NCBI GenBank assembly: GCA_025453675.1
Contig: JALOPW010000001.1
Location: 1-64,000 of the forward strand
From: Methanolinea sp.
Lineage (GTDB): Archaea; Halobacteriota; Methanomicrobia; Methanomicrobiales; Methanospirillaceae
Direction: 5' to 3'
DNA length: 64,000 bases
The first letter of the stretch is position 1; the number at the start of each line of letters is the position of its first letter. This document shows, piece after piece, positions 7,679 through 16,284 of this stretch. The position numbers and the translations under genes were made by a program. Below the pieces are notes generated by a model that had not been told where the DNA came from, did no database searches, and worked only from the letters and a program-made list of their open reading frames with translations.

Positions 7679-8809
7679 CTACAACAGCCGCTTTGTAACC
7701 TCATCCATCAGCAGGATACCGGTGCTCCCGCCATCCTCAATGACAAGAGCTATCGATGCCCCCTGTGCCTTCATCAGCGACAACGCATCAGAGGCGGTGG
7801 AGGAAGGATCGAGAACAGGGATTTTATGCGCCAGGTCACCAAGCCGCACACCGGCTCCCTGTGATGCCAGAAGATCCCAAGGGTATACAATCCCTTCGGG
7901 AATACCACCATGCCCTGCCAGGAGATAATCTGCCCGGGATGCAACCATCGCATTCCTGGCCTCTCCGACAGCGAGGTCCCCGTCAAAGACGAGGGATGGA
8001 TCAACTGGTATCGCCAGCGACCTGACCGAGAGGTGGTCCAGGTACCGCATCTTCTGCTCGACCCCGATCAGCGAGGCAACCTCGGATGAACCGGGGTCCA
8101 GGATGAGTTCTTCGGGGCTCCCAACCCTGATGAGTCTTCCTTCTGCCACCACGCCCACCCGGTCTCCCAGGCGGAACCCCTCCTCGACGTCGTGGGTCAC
8201 GAAGAGGATGGTCTTGTTCACGTGCGCCTTTATCTCCAGGAACTCTTCCTGGAGCTGGTGGCGGAGGACGGGGTCGAGTGCCCCGAACGGCTCGTCCATG
8301 AGGAGCAGGGATGGGTCCATTGCGAGCGAACGGGCGAGGCCGACCCTCTGCTGTTGTCCGCCAGAGAGTTCCCGCGGGTAACGGTCCATGAAGAGTCCTG
8401 GAGGAAGTTTCACCAGCGAGAGAAGATGCGTGATCCTCTCCTGCAAGGAATCCCTGGGCATTCTTGAGAGGGCCGGGACAAGCCCGATATTTTCCGAGAC
8501 AGTCATGTGGGGAAAGAGACCGATGTGCTGGATCATGTACCCGATGCTCCGCCGCAGTTCGACCGGGTCGAGCCCCCTGATATCCGTATCATTGATCAGG
8601 ATCCTTCCCTCGTCGGGCTCAACCATGCGGTTGACCATCCTGATCATCGTGGTCTTGCCGCTTCCCGATGGGCCGATCAACACAAATAGCTCGCCGCGAT
8701 CGATCTCCAGATCAACGTGGTCCACGGCTGCAACCGCACCGTACCGCTTGGTGACGCCTTCGAACCTGATCTGCGCGGGCCCTGCTCTTCCCAGTCGCGG
8801 GGGCGGGAT
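7679..8809 (-). CDS. osmoprotectant ABC transporter ATPase with C-terminal CBS-type region (OpuA-like)
   Basis: Walker A GPSGSGKT, the signature 'LSGGQQQRVGLARSLA', Walker B 'LLLMDEPFGALDP' and the H-loop 'ILFVTHDVEEGFRLGDRV' mark an OpuA/ProV-class ATPase. The last 120 residues resemble a CBS pair, the usual regulatory module that senses ionic strength or nucleotides. The only ATG/GTG/TTG start in frame is a GTG at 8725, but that would delete the first strand and the A-loop aromatic (VTKRYGAV), which are clearly encoded upstream. A strong Shine-Dalgarno (aggaggga, 8815-8822) is followed at normal spacing by an ATC at 8809, given here as the provisional start. It lies directly after the binding-protein gene. 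Confidence 0.85.
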   Translation of the reverse strand: MPPPRLGRAGPAQIRFEGVTKRYGAVAAVDHVDLEIDRGELFVLIGPSGSGKTTMIRMVNRMVEPDEGRILINDTDIRGLDPVELRRSIGYMIQHIGLFPHMTVSENIGLVPALSRMPRDSLQERITHLLSLVKLPPGLFMDRYPRELSGGQQQRVGLARSLAMDPSLLLMDEPFGALDPVLRHQLQEEFLEIKAHVNKTILFVTHDVEEGFRLGDRVGVVAEGRLIRVGSPEELILDPGSSEVASLIGVEQKMRYLDHLSVRSLAIPVDPSLVFDGDLAVGEARNAMVASRADYLLAGHGGIPEGIVYPWDLLASQGAGVRLGDLAHKIPVLDPSSTASDALSLMKAQGASIALVIEDGGSTGILLMDEVTKRLL

Positions 8810-8820
8810 TGTACTCCCTC

Positions 8821-9717
8821 CTAGGTCGCGATCAGTCCGCGGGACACCAGGTACTCACGGGCGATGGTTTTCGGGTCTTCCTTGTCGATGTCGAACCGGC
8901 TGTTCAGATGTCGCATGGTTTCTGAGTCGATTTGATCGATGAGCGGGGATATTGATGTAATGATCCCCTTGTCCTCTGCACGCTTCCCGTTCACCAGCAG
9001 GATGGCATGGTAGGGGGGCATCGCATACTGGTTGTCCTCGAGTGCGGTGAGATTGAAGAGCGCGATGCGCGAATCGGTGGTGTAAGCGACGATGGCATCG
9101 ACGTTTCCTGACTGGAGCGCGACAAAGGTGAGTGACGGGTCCATCGGCCTGACCTCTCCAAAGGAGAAATTGTAGACCTTCTCCACGTGGGGGAGGCCGT
9201 CTTCTTCGGCTGCATGGAATACAAGGTCGCTTCCAAAGACCATCTCATTTGCATACGGCGCGAGATCATCTACGGTGCGGACGTTTCGCTTGGAAGCCCA
9301 TGCAGAGGGAACCACGATCATGTTATCGTTCCGGAACCCAAGCTGTCCTGCGAGCAGGATGCCGTCCCTGGCGAGACCTCTCTCGACGATTGCATACACC
9401 TTTCCGGGATCCCAACGGTCGACCGGCTCACGATCAGGCAACTGGTAGTAGACAGTACTGGTATAATCGACATACATATCGACCTGGCCGGCTTTTATGG
9501 CATCGTAGAGGGCTGCATTATTCATCCCCGACCGGATCTCCGTGGAATATCCCTCCTTCTCAAGGAGCAGGGCCGCTATCTCGCCGATGATGTACTGCTC
9601 GTTGAACGGCATCACCCCTATCACAACGGTCTTTGGTCCTGACTGGCTCACCTGGCTGCACCCGGAAAATACCAGTCCAAGGGCAACGAATCCGCACAAC
9701 ACGGCCAGGTATTTCAT
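8821..9717 (-). CDS. osmoprotectant-binding lipoprotein (OpuBC/OpuCC/ProX type)
   Basis: A 298-residue substrate-binding protein. Residues 1-20 are a lipoprotein signal (lipobox FSGC, Cys20). The mature part follows the OpuAC/ProX pattern: 'TVVIGVMPFNEQYIIGEIAALLLEKEG', 'AALYDAIKAGQVDMYVDYTS', 'FVALQSGNVDAIVAYTTDSRI' and a C-terminal 'QIDSETMRHLNSRFDIDKEDP'. Such proteins cradle quaternary ammonium compounds with aromatic residues. It is first in an operon with the ATPase and two permeases (9717 to 6373), and its stop lies just before the Shine-Dalgarno of the ATPase. Substrate specificity (betaine, choline, carnitine or another) cannot be decided here. Confidence 0.9.
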   Translation of the reverse strand: MKYLAVLCGFVALGLVFSGCSQVSQSGPKTVVIGVMPFNEQYIIGEIAALLLEKEGYSTEIRSGMNNAALYDAIKAGQVDMYVDYTSTVYYQLPDREPVDRWDPGKVYAIVERGLARDGILLAGQLGFRNDNMIVVPSAWASKRNVRTVDDLAPYANEMVFGSDLVFHAAEEDGLPHVEKVYNFSFGEVRPMDPSLTFVALQSGNVDAIVAYTTDSRIALFNLTALEDNQYAMPPYHAILLVNGKRAEDKGIITSISPLIDQIDSETMRHLNSRFDIDKEDPKTIAREYLVSRGLIAT

Positions 9718-9805
9718 AAAATCACTCTTGTTGTTATTATCGCGGTGATTTTTTTAATGTTTTCTGTAGATCCTCCTTATTACATACGCTGATCTTGCTC
9801 CATAA

Positions 9806-9840
9806 CCGATCCTCTCATTGACGGAGAGCAGGCAGATCGG
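9806..9840. promoter_or_regulatory. two-step hairpin upstream of the osmoprotectant operon
   Basis: CCGATC (9806-9811) pairs with GATCGG (9835-9840), and immediately inside CTCTC (9812-9816) pairs with GAGAG (9824-9828) around a 7-base loop. This gives 11 paired bases with one 6-base bulge. It lies about 90 bases upstream of the binding-lipoprotein start and about 35 bases beyond the end of the photolyase remnant, so it could be a leader element of the Opu operon or an old terminator. No T run follows on either strand. Confidence 0.35.
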
Positions 9841-9873
9841 TAGAATGAAGAAGGGACCTTAAGAGAAGCAATG

Positions 9874-10305
9874 TTATCGGGTACTCATGCCTGTTCTCTC
9901 CTCCGGCGGATGGGGAGGCATGCCATCACACGTCCCAATGGCAATGGAGGCCAGATACCGTTCGGCCTTTTCGATTAGCGGCTGCCGTTTCTCTTCAGGC
10001 ATGCGGGTGATAAAGGTGATAAAGGGGGCCATTCGCTGATTATACTCAGACAGGTCTCTGTGGACGTAGAGGAAGCGCCAGTAGAGCGCATCCCAGACAT
10101 CGCATCAGGAACCTTTGGGATAGTTGGCCATTTTCAGAATGTACCGGGACCCGGAGATGTACGGTTTGAAGCTCATCATGCTCCCGTCACCAAACTGGCT
10201 CATAACGTAGGTATTGAGGACCATGACCCAGTCACAGGCATCGATAAAGGGTTCTAAGAACCAGTCATAGACCCGGTCGGGATGGAATCCTGCAAGGGAT
10301 TTATT
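9874..10305 (-). pseudogene. C-terminal fragment of an FeS-type photolyase/cryptochrome, with in-frame TGA
   Basis: Reading leftwards from about 10305, the frame encodes about 140 residues that match the FAD-domain end of the prokaryotic (6-4)/FeS-BCP photolyase-cryptochrome family: 'LAGFHPDRVYDWFLEPFIDA', 'CDWVMVLNTYVMSQFGDG' and 'PYISGSRYILKMANYPKGS', then a TGA exactly where the family has a Trp (PKGPW), then 'CDVWDALYWRFLYVHRDL'. After the stop codon the match continues in the same frame to TAA at 9874. The N-terminal two thirds of the gene (photolyase homology and most of the FAD domain) are absent, with a TGA closing the frame upstream. Both truncation and internal stop make it a pseudogene. 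Confidence 0.8.
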
Positions 10306-10468
10306 TCCCTCCGCGGCAGGAGAAGTAAAAAAGAGGTATCAATCTCTATACTCCCTGCTTCCATTTCATTGCAGTGTTACAGCCCTCGCATCCGGAGAGT
10401 AGGGGGACACATCTCTCCTGAATTCCTATTGAAACGCACATGAGACTGTCGGGTCACATGCCTCCCTG

Positions 10469-10494
10469 ATGAAAACCGCTGATGCGGTTTTCAT
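10469..10494. repeat. perfect 11-bp hairpin (ATGAAAACCGC arm)
   Basis: ATGAAAACCGC, loop TGAT, then GCGGTTTTCAT. The arms match perfectly. It has the same layout (ATGAAAA + GC-rich core) as the hairpins at 10539-10561 and 14311-14335, but a different core sequence. It lies in the 10306-10713 gap between the photolyase remnant and the receiver kinase. That gap otherwise holds the kinase promoter and no coding sequence that I can see. Confidence 0.6.
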
Positions 10495-10519
10495 ACCAAC
10501 ACATTATGAACTCCTTTCA

Positions 10520-10571
10520 GGATTTCGGGCATAAATCATGAAAATGGCGAAGCCATTTTCAGTCGAAATCC
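10520..10571. repeat. nested palindrome (TGAAAATGGC hairpin inside GGATTTCG/CGAAATCC arms)
   Basis: The inner hairpin is TGAAAATGGC (10539-10548), loop GAA, GCCATTTTCA (10552-10561). The outer arms are GGATTTCG (10520-10527) and CGAAATCC (10564-10571), both perfect. The inner core is the exact reverse complement of the hairpin core at 14311-14335 on the other side of the 10714-14205 gene. This suggests a REP-like mobile palindrome or a paired regulatory or RNA-processing structure rather than an intrinsic terminator, because no T run follows. Confidence 0.65.
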
Positions 10572-10662
10572 TATCCTCGAAAGAGATCATGCACAAGGCC
10601 CTTTAGAGCAGGTTGCCCTGGGATTTTACAAAAGTGCGTAACCGGGTAATCGCTTCAAGTTC

Positions 10663-10676
10663 TATATATATTTATA
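10663..10676 (+). promoter_or_regulatory. TATA-like promoter box of the receiver-PAS kinase
   Basis: The sequence tatatatttata stands out in the gap. An archaeal start site 25-30 bases downstream would fall near 10695, just ahead of a Shine-Dalgarno-like aggggtg (10699-10705) and the proposed ACG start at 10714. The spacing supports transcription of the gene from here and translation beginning upstream of the first GTG. Confidence 0.5.
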
Positions 10677-10713
10677 CTGGTTTTTAGTTAATTTTTGTAG
10701 GGGTGTCCGATAT

Positions 10714-13700
10714 ACGATATCAATACTTCATATTGACGATGAGCAGGCGTTCCTGGAAGTGAGCAAAGCGTTCCTGGAGAAAAACAGGGAGATTGCAGTT
10801 GATACATCCCTTTCTGCAGAAGAGGGTCTTCAGCGTTTAAATGGGAACCATTACGATGCTATTGTTTCAGACTACCAGATGCCAGTGATGGATGGGGTTC
10901 AATTCTTAAAGCAGGTCCGCCTGCGTGACCCTCATATCCCGTTCATCCTGTTCACCGGCAAGGGCAGAGAAGAGGTAGTCATTGAGGCAATCAACAATGG
11001 GGCAGACTTTTATATCCAGAAAGGCGGTTCACCCAGAGCCCAATTTATTGAACTCGAACACAAAATAAAACAATCAATCAGGCGTGAGAGAGCGGAGAAT
11101 GAAGTCCGGTTGAATGAAAAAAGGCTCAGGCAGATTATCGACCTTGTTCCCCACTTCATCTTTGCAAAGGACATCGAGGGAACCTATATCCTGGTGAACA
11201 AAGCAGTAGCCGATGCATATGGCACGACCGTCGAGGAACTCACCGGGAAAAAAGATGCTGATTTTGCCAGATCAGAAGCTGAGGCGGCACACTTCCGTGC
11301 CGATGACAGCGAAGTAATCTCTTCCGGAGAATCCAAACTCATCCATAAAGAACCAATGACGGACTCGCAGGGAATTACACGCTATCTCACTACTACCAAG
11401 ATACCTTTCTGGTTCTCAGGCACCGTTACTCCTGCAGTTCTTGGAGTGTCGGTGGACATCACCGACCGGAAGCGTGCGGAAGATGACCTCGCCCGGCAGC
11501 GCGATGAAATCCAGGCTGCATACGAGCAGCTCGCCGCCACAGAAGAAGAGCTCCAGGCCCAGAATGATATGCTTACCCGCAGTGAGAGAGCATTGCGAAA
11601 GAGGGAGCACGAGCTTCGGGAGAAAAGCGAACTGCTGGAGGCACTCCTCAATGCAATTCCGGATGTAATCGGCATCCAGGATCCGCATCATGGCATAATC
11701 CGTTATAACGCCGCTGGATATGCGTTCGTAGGGAGAACACCGGACGAAGTGTCCGGGAAAAAATGCTACGAGCTGATCGGGCACGATATCCCCTGTGAGA
11801 TCTGTGCGACGAGCCAGACCTATCTCACAAAAAAACCTGCAAGGGTGGAGAAATATGTCCCTGAACTGGATGTTTGGCTGGATGTACGCAGTTATCCTAT
11901 TGTCGATGAGGCTGGTACTATAAAGCAAATCGTGGAGCATATCAGGGACATCTCCGCAATCAAGGTCGCAGAAGAAAAATTGCGAAAGGAGCATGAGCAG
12001 CTGGAGGAGATTGCTGCAAACATCCCCGGTGTGGTCTATCGATTTTATGCACGTCCGGATGGAACAATGGGTTTCAATTATATCAGTCCCCGCTCTGTGG
12101 AGATCCTCGGGATAGACAATAACCTGGCTGATTTCTTACCCCATTGTGCTGAGCATATTCACCCGGACGACCAACGACGTTTCCAGGATTCGATAGCGGA
12201 AGCAGTAAGGTCCGGATCGGGATGGGATTTCACAGGCAGGTTCTGTAAACACTCCGGTGAGCAGATCTGGATCCGGGGGCTCTCAAACCCGGTGGAAAAA
12301 GGCAGCGAGCTGATCTACAGCGGAGTCCTCCTCGATGTGACGGGGCAGGTAGAAAAAGAGCAGGAGTTGCATGTCAGTTATGAAAAAATTGCCGCCGCCG
12401 AAGAAGAACTCCGCGCCCAGTTTGATTCCCTGGCTGAAGTCCAACAGGAGCTCCACCAGAGTAAAGAGCGGTACAAGATCCTTGTTGACAATACCGAATT
12501 TCCTGTCATGGTTACTGGTTTGGAAAGTGGAAACGTTCTCTTTATCAATGAATCTGCATCCCGGTTCTTTGGAGTTCCTGTCAAGGAAGCCTTGAATCAG
12601 CATGCACGGGATTACTGGGTTCACCCGGAAGACCGTGACCTTTTTGCCAGGGAATTGGAATCGAGGGGAACACTCACCAATTTTGAGACAACACTCAGGA
12701 CCAGGGGGGGTGAAGTCCGATGGAACCTGATCAATGCGACTCTCATTGATTTCTGCGGAGAACGTGCAGCATATGTAATTTACACCGATATCACCGACCG
12801 GAAACATGCAGAACATGAACTGCAGCGTTCGCAATCGCTGTTCCAGACGATCTTCCGGGCAAGCCCAGCCGCAACCATTTTCAGTAGACTCGAAGATGGT
12901 CGCTGCATCGATGCAAATGAGCGGTACCTGGAACTCGTTGGATATACAGGTGACGAACTTATTGGCAAGTCCACCTTGGACCTGGGGATCTGGGCAGATC
13001 CGCAGGAACGGGCACGGATTATCAGGGAACTCGCTGAAAAGAAAGCACTGTCGGATGTGCCTATCCAAATCCGCAGAAGAGATGGAGCGATCAGGTACAC
13101 CATTGCATCAGGGGAGATAGTCACGCTTGACGGCCACAAGTATATCCTCTCATTCTTCTACGACATTACGAAGGGAAAACTGGCAGATGAGACCCTCCGT
13201 CAGAGTGAAGAAAAATTCCGGGCACTTTTTGAGAACCAGCAGAACGGCGTCGTCATCATTGATCCACAAAATCATATTATTCTCGATGCAAATCCGGCAG
13301 CAATGGAGATGATTGGCATGAAAAAGGATGAGATAGTTGGGAACGTCTGCCATACCGTGATGTGCCCGGCCGAAGAGGGTAAATGCCCGATTACCGATCT
13401 ATGCCAGGAAATTGACCACTCCGAGCGGATCCTTGCATCACGGATATCTGGCCATTTCCCTATCATCAAGTCTGTGAAAAAAGTCAGATATGCAGAAAAA
13501 GATCACCTCATTGAATCATTCGTGAGCATCGAAGACCGCAAGAAATCAGAGGAGGCACTTCGTAAAGCAAATGACCAGCTCAACCTGCTCACGAGCATCA
13601 CCCGGCATGATATCCTGAATAAAATAACCGCGGTCTTGGGTTTTCTAGAGATCGCCCGAGAGAGCAGTCGTGAAAGGGAATTGACAAATACACTTGACCG

Positions 13701-14205
13701 CATTAAAAACCTGACCGATGCAATAAAAACCCAAATCGAGTTCACCAAGATCTACCAAGACATTGGATCCCATGAACCACTCTGGCAGAATATTACGACT
13801 CTGACCAAGTCCCTTCACATCCCAGAAGAGATATCCTTCACCAGGGACTGTGAACCGTATGACTTCTATTCAGATCCGTTGATAGAGAAGGTCTTCCAAA
13901 ACCTGCTCGATAATTCTCTCCGCCATGGGGAACGGGTGACTGCTATCCGGCTTTCTTGCAAGGAGGATGACCGCGGCCTCAACCTTGTATGGGAAGATAA
14001 CGGGGTGGGTATTCCCAGGGAGGAAAAAGATATCATCTTTTCGCGGGGATATGGGAAAAACAGTGGTTATGGGCTTTTTCTGATCCGCGAAATCCTCAAT
14101 ATTACCGGGATTACCATCTACGAAACAGGTGAGCCGGGATCAGGGGTCAGGTTCGAAATTCATATTCCGCCTGGCATCTACCGGAGATCTGCCAGGGCCT
14201 TATAA
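10714..14205 (+). CDS. receiver-multi-PAS-histidine kinase (start codon non-standard)
   Basis: A cytosolic sensor of about 1163 residues. An N-terminal response-regulator receiver carries the acidic pair D8-D9, phospho-acceptor D53 in SDYQMP and the late Lys in YIQKGG. Coiled-coil linkers (AAYEQLAATEEELQAQ) join about six PAS modules. A histidine kinase follows with H-box 'SITRHDILNKI', N-box 'NLLDNSLRHG', G1 'EDNGVGI' and G2 'GYGLFLIREI'. No transmembrane segment is seen. The first usable GTG (10759) lies past the D8-D9 pair. Aligning with the paralogue at 35060 places the start at an ACG (10714), which keeps every residue number up to D53 identical. The signal sensed is unknown. Receiver-first kinases of this form are common in Methanomicrobia. 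Confidence 0.88.
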   Translation, partial: TISILHIDDEQAFLEVSKAFLEKNREIAVDTSLSAEEGLQRLNGNHYDAIVSDYQMPVMDGVQFLKQVRLRDPHIPFILFTGKGREEVVIEAINNGADFYIQKGGSPRAQFIELEHKIKQSIRRERAENEVRLNEKRLRQIIDLVPHFIFAKDIEGTYILVNKAVADAYGTTVEELTGKKDADFARSEAEAAHFRADDSEVISSGESKLIHKEPMTDSQGITRYLTTTKIPFWFSGTVTPAVLGVSVDITDRKRAEDDLARQRDEIQAAYEQLAATEEELQAQNDMLTRSERALRKREHELREKSELLEALLNAIPDVIGIQDPHHGIIRYNAAGYAFVGRTPDEVSGKKCYELIGHDIPCEICATSQTYLTKKPARVEKYVPELDVWLDVRSYPIVDEAGTIKQIVEHIRDISAIKVAEEKLRKEHEQLEEIAANIPGVVYRFYARPDGTMGFNYISPRSVEILGIDNNLADFLPHCAEHIHPDDQRRFQDSIAEAVRSGSGWDFTGRFCKHSGEQIWIRGLSNPVEKGSELIYSGVLLDVTGQVEKEQELHVSYEKIAAAEEELRAQFDSLAEVQQELHQSKERYKILVDNTEFPVMVTGLESGNVLFINESASRFFGVPVKEALNQHARDYWVHPEDRDLFARELESRGTLTNFETTLRTRGGEVRWNLINATLIDFCGERAAYVIYTDITDRKHAEHELQRSQSLFQTIFRASPAATIFSRLEDGRCIDANERYLELVGYTGDELIGKSTLDLGIWADPQERARIIRELAEKKALSDVPIQIRRRDGAIRYTIASGEIVTLDGHKYILSFFYDITKGKLADETLRQSEEKFRALFENQQNGVVIIDPQNHIILDANPAAMEMIGMKKDEIVGNVCHTVMCPAEEGKCPITDLCQEIDHSERILASRISGHFPIIKSVKKVRYAEKDHLIESFVSIEDRKKSEEALRKANDQLNLLTSITRHDILNKITAVLGFLEIARESSRERELTNTLDRIKNLTDAIKTQIEFTKIYQDIGSHEPLWQNITTLTKSLHIPEEISFTRDCEPYDFYSDPLIEKVFQNLLDNSLRHGERVTAIRLSCKEDDRGLNLVWEDNGVGIPREEKDIIFSRGYGKNSGYGLFLIREILNITGITIYETGEPGSGVRFEIHIPPGIYRRSARAL

Positions 14206-14576
14206 CCTGTCGGGGAGTGCCGTACGGGCTCCCGGGGCACCTACAGTAGAGTAGCACCACATCCATTTTGCACTTGGCGTGAGATTCACCTTATTTCAGG
14301 ATGTGTTCGAATGAAAATGGCTTCGCCATTTTCATGAATGTGAATGAATGTGTCTCGATGGGAATCATATGGTTTTTTATGGGTGTTTTATTTGTATTCA
14401 AATATAAAGGATCAATCATGGAAATAGGTGATTGAATGAGAACGAATGTCTCAATAGAATTGGGGAATTCCATATTGTCCCTACTCAACAGATAACATAT
14501 TAAACAACTAAGGGAGAAGCATCCTTCTAAGAAGTCCCAGGAATGTTCTGTTCCGAACCTCCGTGAAGGTCTCCCG
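14206..14576. other. AT-rich gap between receiver kinase and kdp operon
   Basis: A stretch of 371 bases without a gene. It holds the hairpin at 14311-14335, short direct repeats of GAATG (14335-14350), a weak TATA-like ataacatatta (14493-14503) that could drive kdpA, and no open frame worth calling. No KdpF-like micro-ORF was recognised before kdpA. Confidence 0.4.
14311..14335. repeat. perfect 11-bp hairpin (ATGAAAATGGC arm)
   Basis: ATGAAAATGGC, loop TTC, GCCATTTTCAT. The 21-base core is the exact reverse complement of the core at 10540-10560, so the two copies lie in opposite orientation on either side of the receiver-kinase gene. GAATGTGAATGAATG follows directly. Confidence 0.65.
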
Positions 14577-16283
14577 ATGCCTGCCGCCAATCCTCTCATT
14601 GATGTTGTTACATGTGCAGTCTTTCTTCTCCTCGTCACAGGTGCAGCGATTCTGGCAGGCCGCTATATGGCAGCAGTGTTCTCCGGGACCCTTTCGTGGA
14701 ATCCGTTTGCACGGGTTGAAGAGGGTCTGTATCGGCTGATAGGAACATCGCCCGAACAGGAGGAGACCTGGCAGGGATACGCACGGGATCTGCTTCTCTT
14801 CAATGCCATCGGGTTCTGCATCCTGTTTTTCATTCTCCTCGTCCAGGGCATTTTCCCCCTCAATCCCCAGCAGGTCCCCGGGTTTTCTATTGACAATGCA
14901 CTCAACATCGCGGTGAGTTTTGTGACCAATACTAACTGGCAGGTCTATAGCGGTGAGACCTCGGCCAGCTACCTGACTCAGATAATAGGCCTGACAGTCC
15001 AGAACTTTCTCTCCGCTGCCACCGGGCTCTGTGTTGCTATTGCTGTGATGCGGGGACTCACCCGGAAAATGACCGACACCATCGGGAATTTCTGGGTGGA
15101 TATGACCCGGGCGATTCTCTATGTGCTCCTCCCCCTGGCATGCATTGCAGCAATCGTCCTTCTTTCCCAGGGAGTAATCCAGAACTTCGATCCCTCCCTT
15201 ACAACCGTTGGATATGGCGGGACCGGACCGCAGACCATTGCCATGGGTCCGGTGGCCTCCCAGGAAGCGATCAAGGAGCTGGGAACCAATGGAGGAGGGT
15301 TCTTCAACGCCAATTCAGCCCACCCCTACGAGAATCCCACCCCGTTCACCAACTTCTTCGAAATTTTCCTCATCCTTCTCATCCCTGCGGCATTGCCGTT
15401 TACGTTCGGAATACTTGCCGGAGATAAAAAGCAGGGCTGGGCTCTCTTTGCAGCAATGCTGCTGCTGTTTGTCGCAGCCACCGGGACTTTGTATCTCGCA
15501 GAACTTTCCGGAAATCCTGCCCTCAATTCGGAGAATGTACCCGGGATGTCGATGGAGGGGAAGGAAGTCAGGTTCGGGCTGGCCGGAACGGTCCTTTTCA
15601 GTACGTCGACCACTGCGGCAGCCTGTGGGGCGGTGAACGCTATGCACGATTCGCTGACACCGCTTGGCGGCCTGGTCCCGATGTTCCTTATCCTTCTCGG
15701 TGAGGTGGTCTTCGGCGGCATCGGATCCGGTTTTGTCACCATGGTTGCGTTCGTTATTGTCGCAGTTTTTATCGCAGGCCTGATGATCGGGCGAACCCCT
15801 GAGTATCTTGCCAGGAAGATCGAGATCTTCGAGATGAAGATGGCACTGGTCACCATCCTTGTCCCGGGCATCCTCGTCCTGATCTTCACCGGAATCGCGC
15901 TGGTAGTGGAAGGAGGTATTGCCGGTATTTTTAATCCCGGCCCCCACGGCCTCTCGGAAGTGGTATACGCGTTTGCTTCGATGGCGAACAACAACGGGAG
16001 TGCATTTGCCGGTCTCAATGCCGCCATTCCCTTCTATTCCCTAACAGGAGCTCTTGTCATGGCCATTGGACGGTACGTGCCCGCGGTTGCCATCCTGGCC
16101 CTTGCCGGATCCATGGCAAGGAAGAAGACCATCCCCTCCGGACCGGGAACTCTCCCCACGGCATCACCATCCTTCGTTCTCTGGTTACTCGCGGTTATCC
16201 TGATCATCGGGGCGCTCACTTTTTTCCCCTTCTTCGCGATGGGACCTCTCGCAGAGCACCTCTCTCTTCTCGGAGGCCTCTGA
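14577..16283 (+). CDS. kdpA: potassium-transporting ATPase subunit A
   Basis: A 568-residue K+-binding and translocating subunit of the high-affinity Kdp pump, full length for the family. Four pore-loop segments are visible: '[14 protein letters not shown]', '[18 protein letters not shown]', '[18 protein letters not shown]' and '[13 protein letters not shown]', interspersed with about ten membrane helices. KdpA takes up K+ at very low outside concentrations and passes it to the KdpB pump. The ATG at 14577 begins a tight operon kdpA-kdpB-kdpC-kdpD with a 1-base gap or 4-base overlaps. A TATA-like box at 14493-14503 is a possible promoter; the Shine-Dalgarno is weak (gaaggt). Confidence 0.97.
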   Translation: MPAANPLIDVVTCAVFLLLVTGAAILAGRYMAAVFSGTLSWNPFARVEEGLYRLIGTSPEQEETWQGYARDLLLFNAIGFCILFFILLVQGIFPLNPQQVPGFSIDNALNIAVSFVTNTNWQVYSGETSASYLTQIIGLTVQNFLSAATGLCVAIAVMRGLTRKMTDTIGNFWVDMTRAILYVLLPLACIAAIVLLSQGVIQNFDPSLTTVGYGGTGPQTIAMGPVASQEAIKELGTNGGGFFNANSAHPYENPTPFTNFFEIFLILLIPAALPFTFGILAGDKKQGWALFAAMLLLFVAATGTLYLAELSGNPALNSENVPGMSMEGKEVRFGLAGTVLFSTSTTAAACGAVNAMHDSLTPLGGLVPMFLILLGEVVFGGIGSGFVTMVAFVIVAVFIAGLMIGRTPEYLARKIEIFEMKMALVTILVPGILVLIFTGIALVVEGGIAGIFNPGPHGLSEVVYAFASMANNNGSAFAGLNAAIPFYSLTGALVMAIGRYVPAVAILALAGSMARKKTIPSGPGTLPTASPSFVLWLLAVILIIGALTFFPFFAMGPLAEHLSLLGGL

Positions 16284-16284
16284 C

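Noticed and set aside
9874-10305. Selenocysteine or recoded TGA in the photolyase-like frame
   Set aside because: The rest of the gene is missing and the family has Trp, not Cys, at that place; decay explains it.
15315-16027. Antisense frames of 210-233 codons under kdpA
   Set aside because: Shadows of a full-length, motif-complete kdpA.
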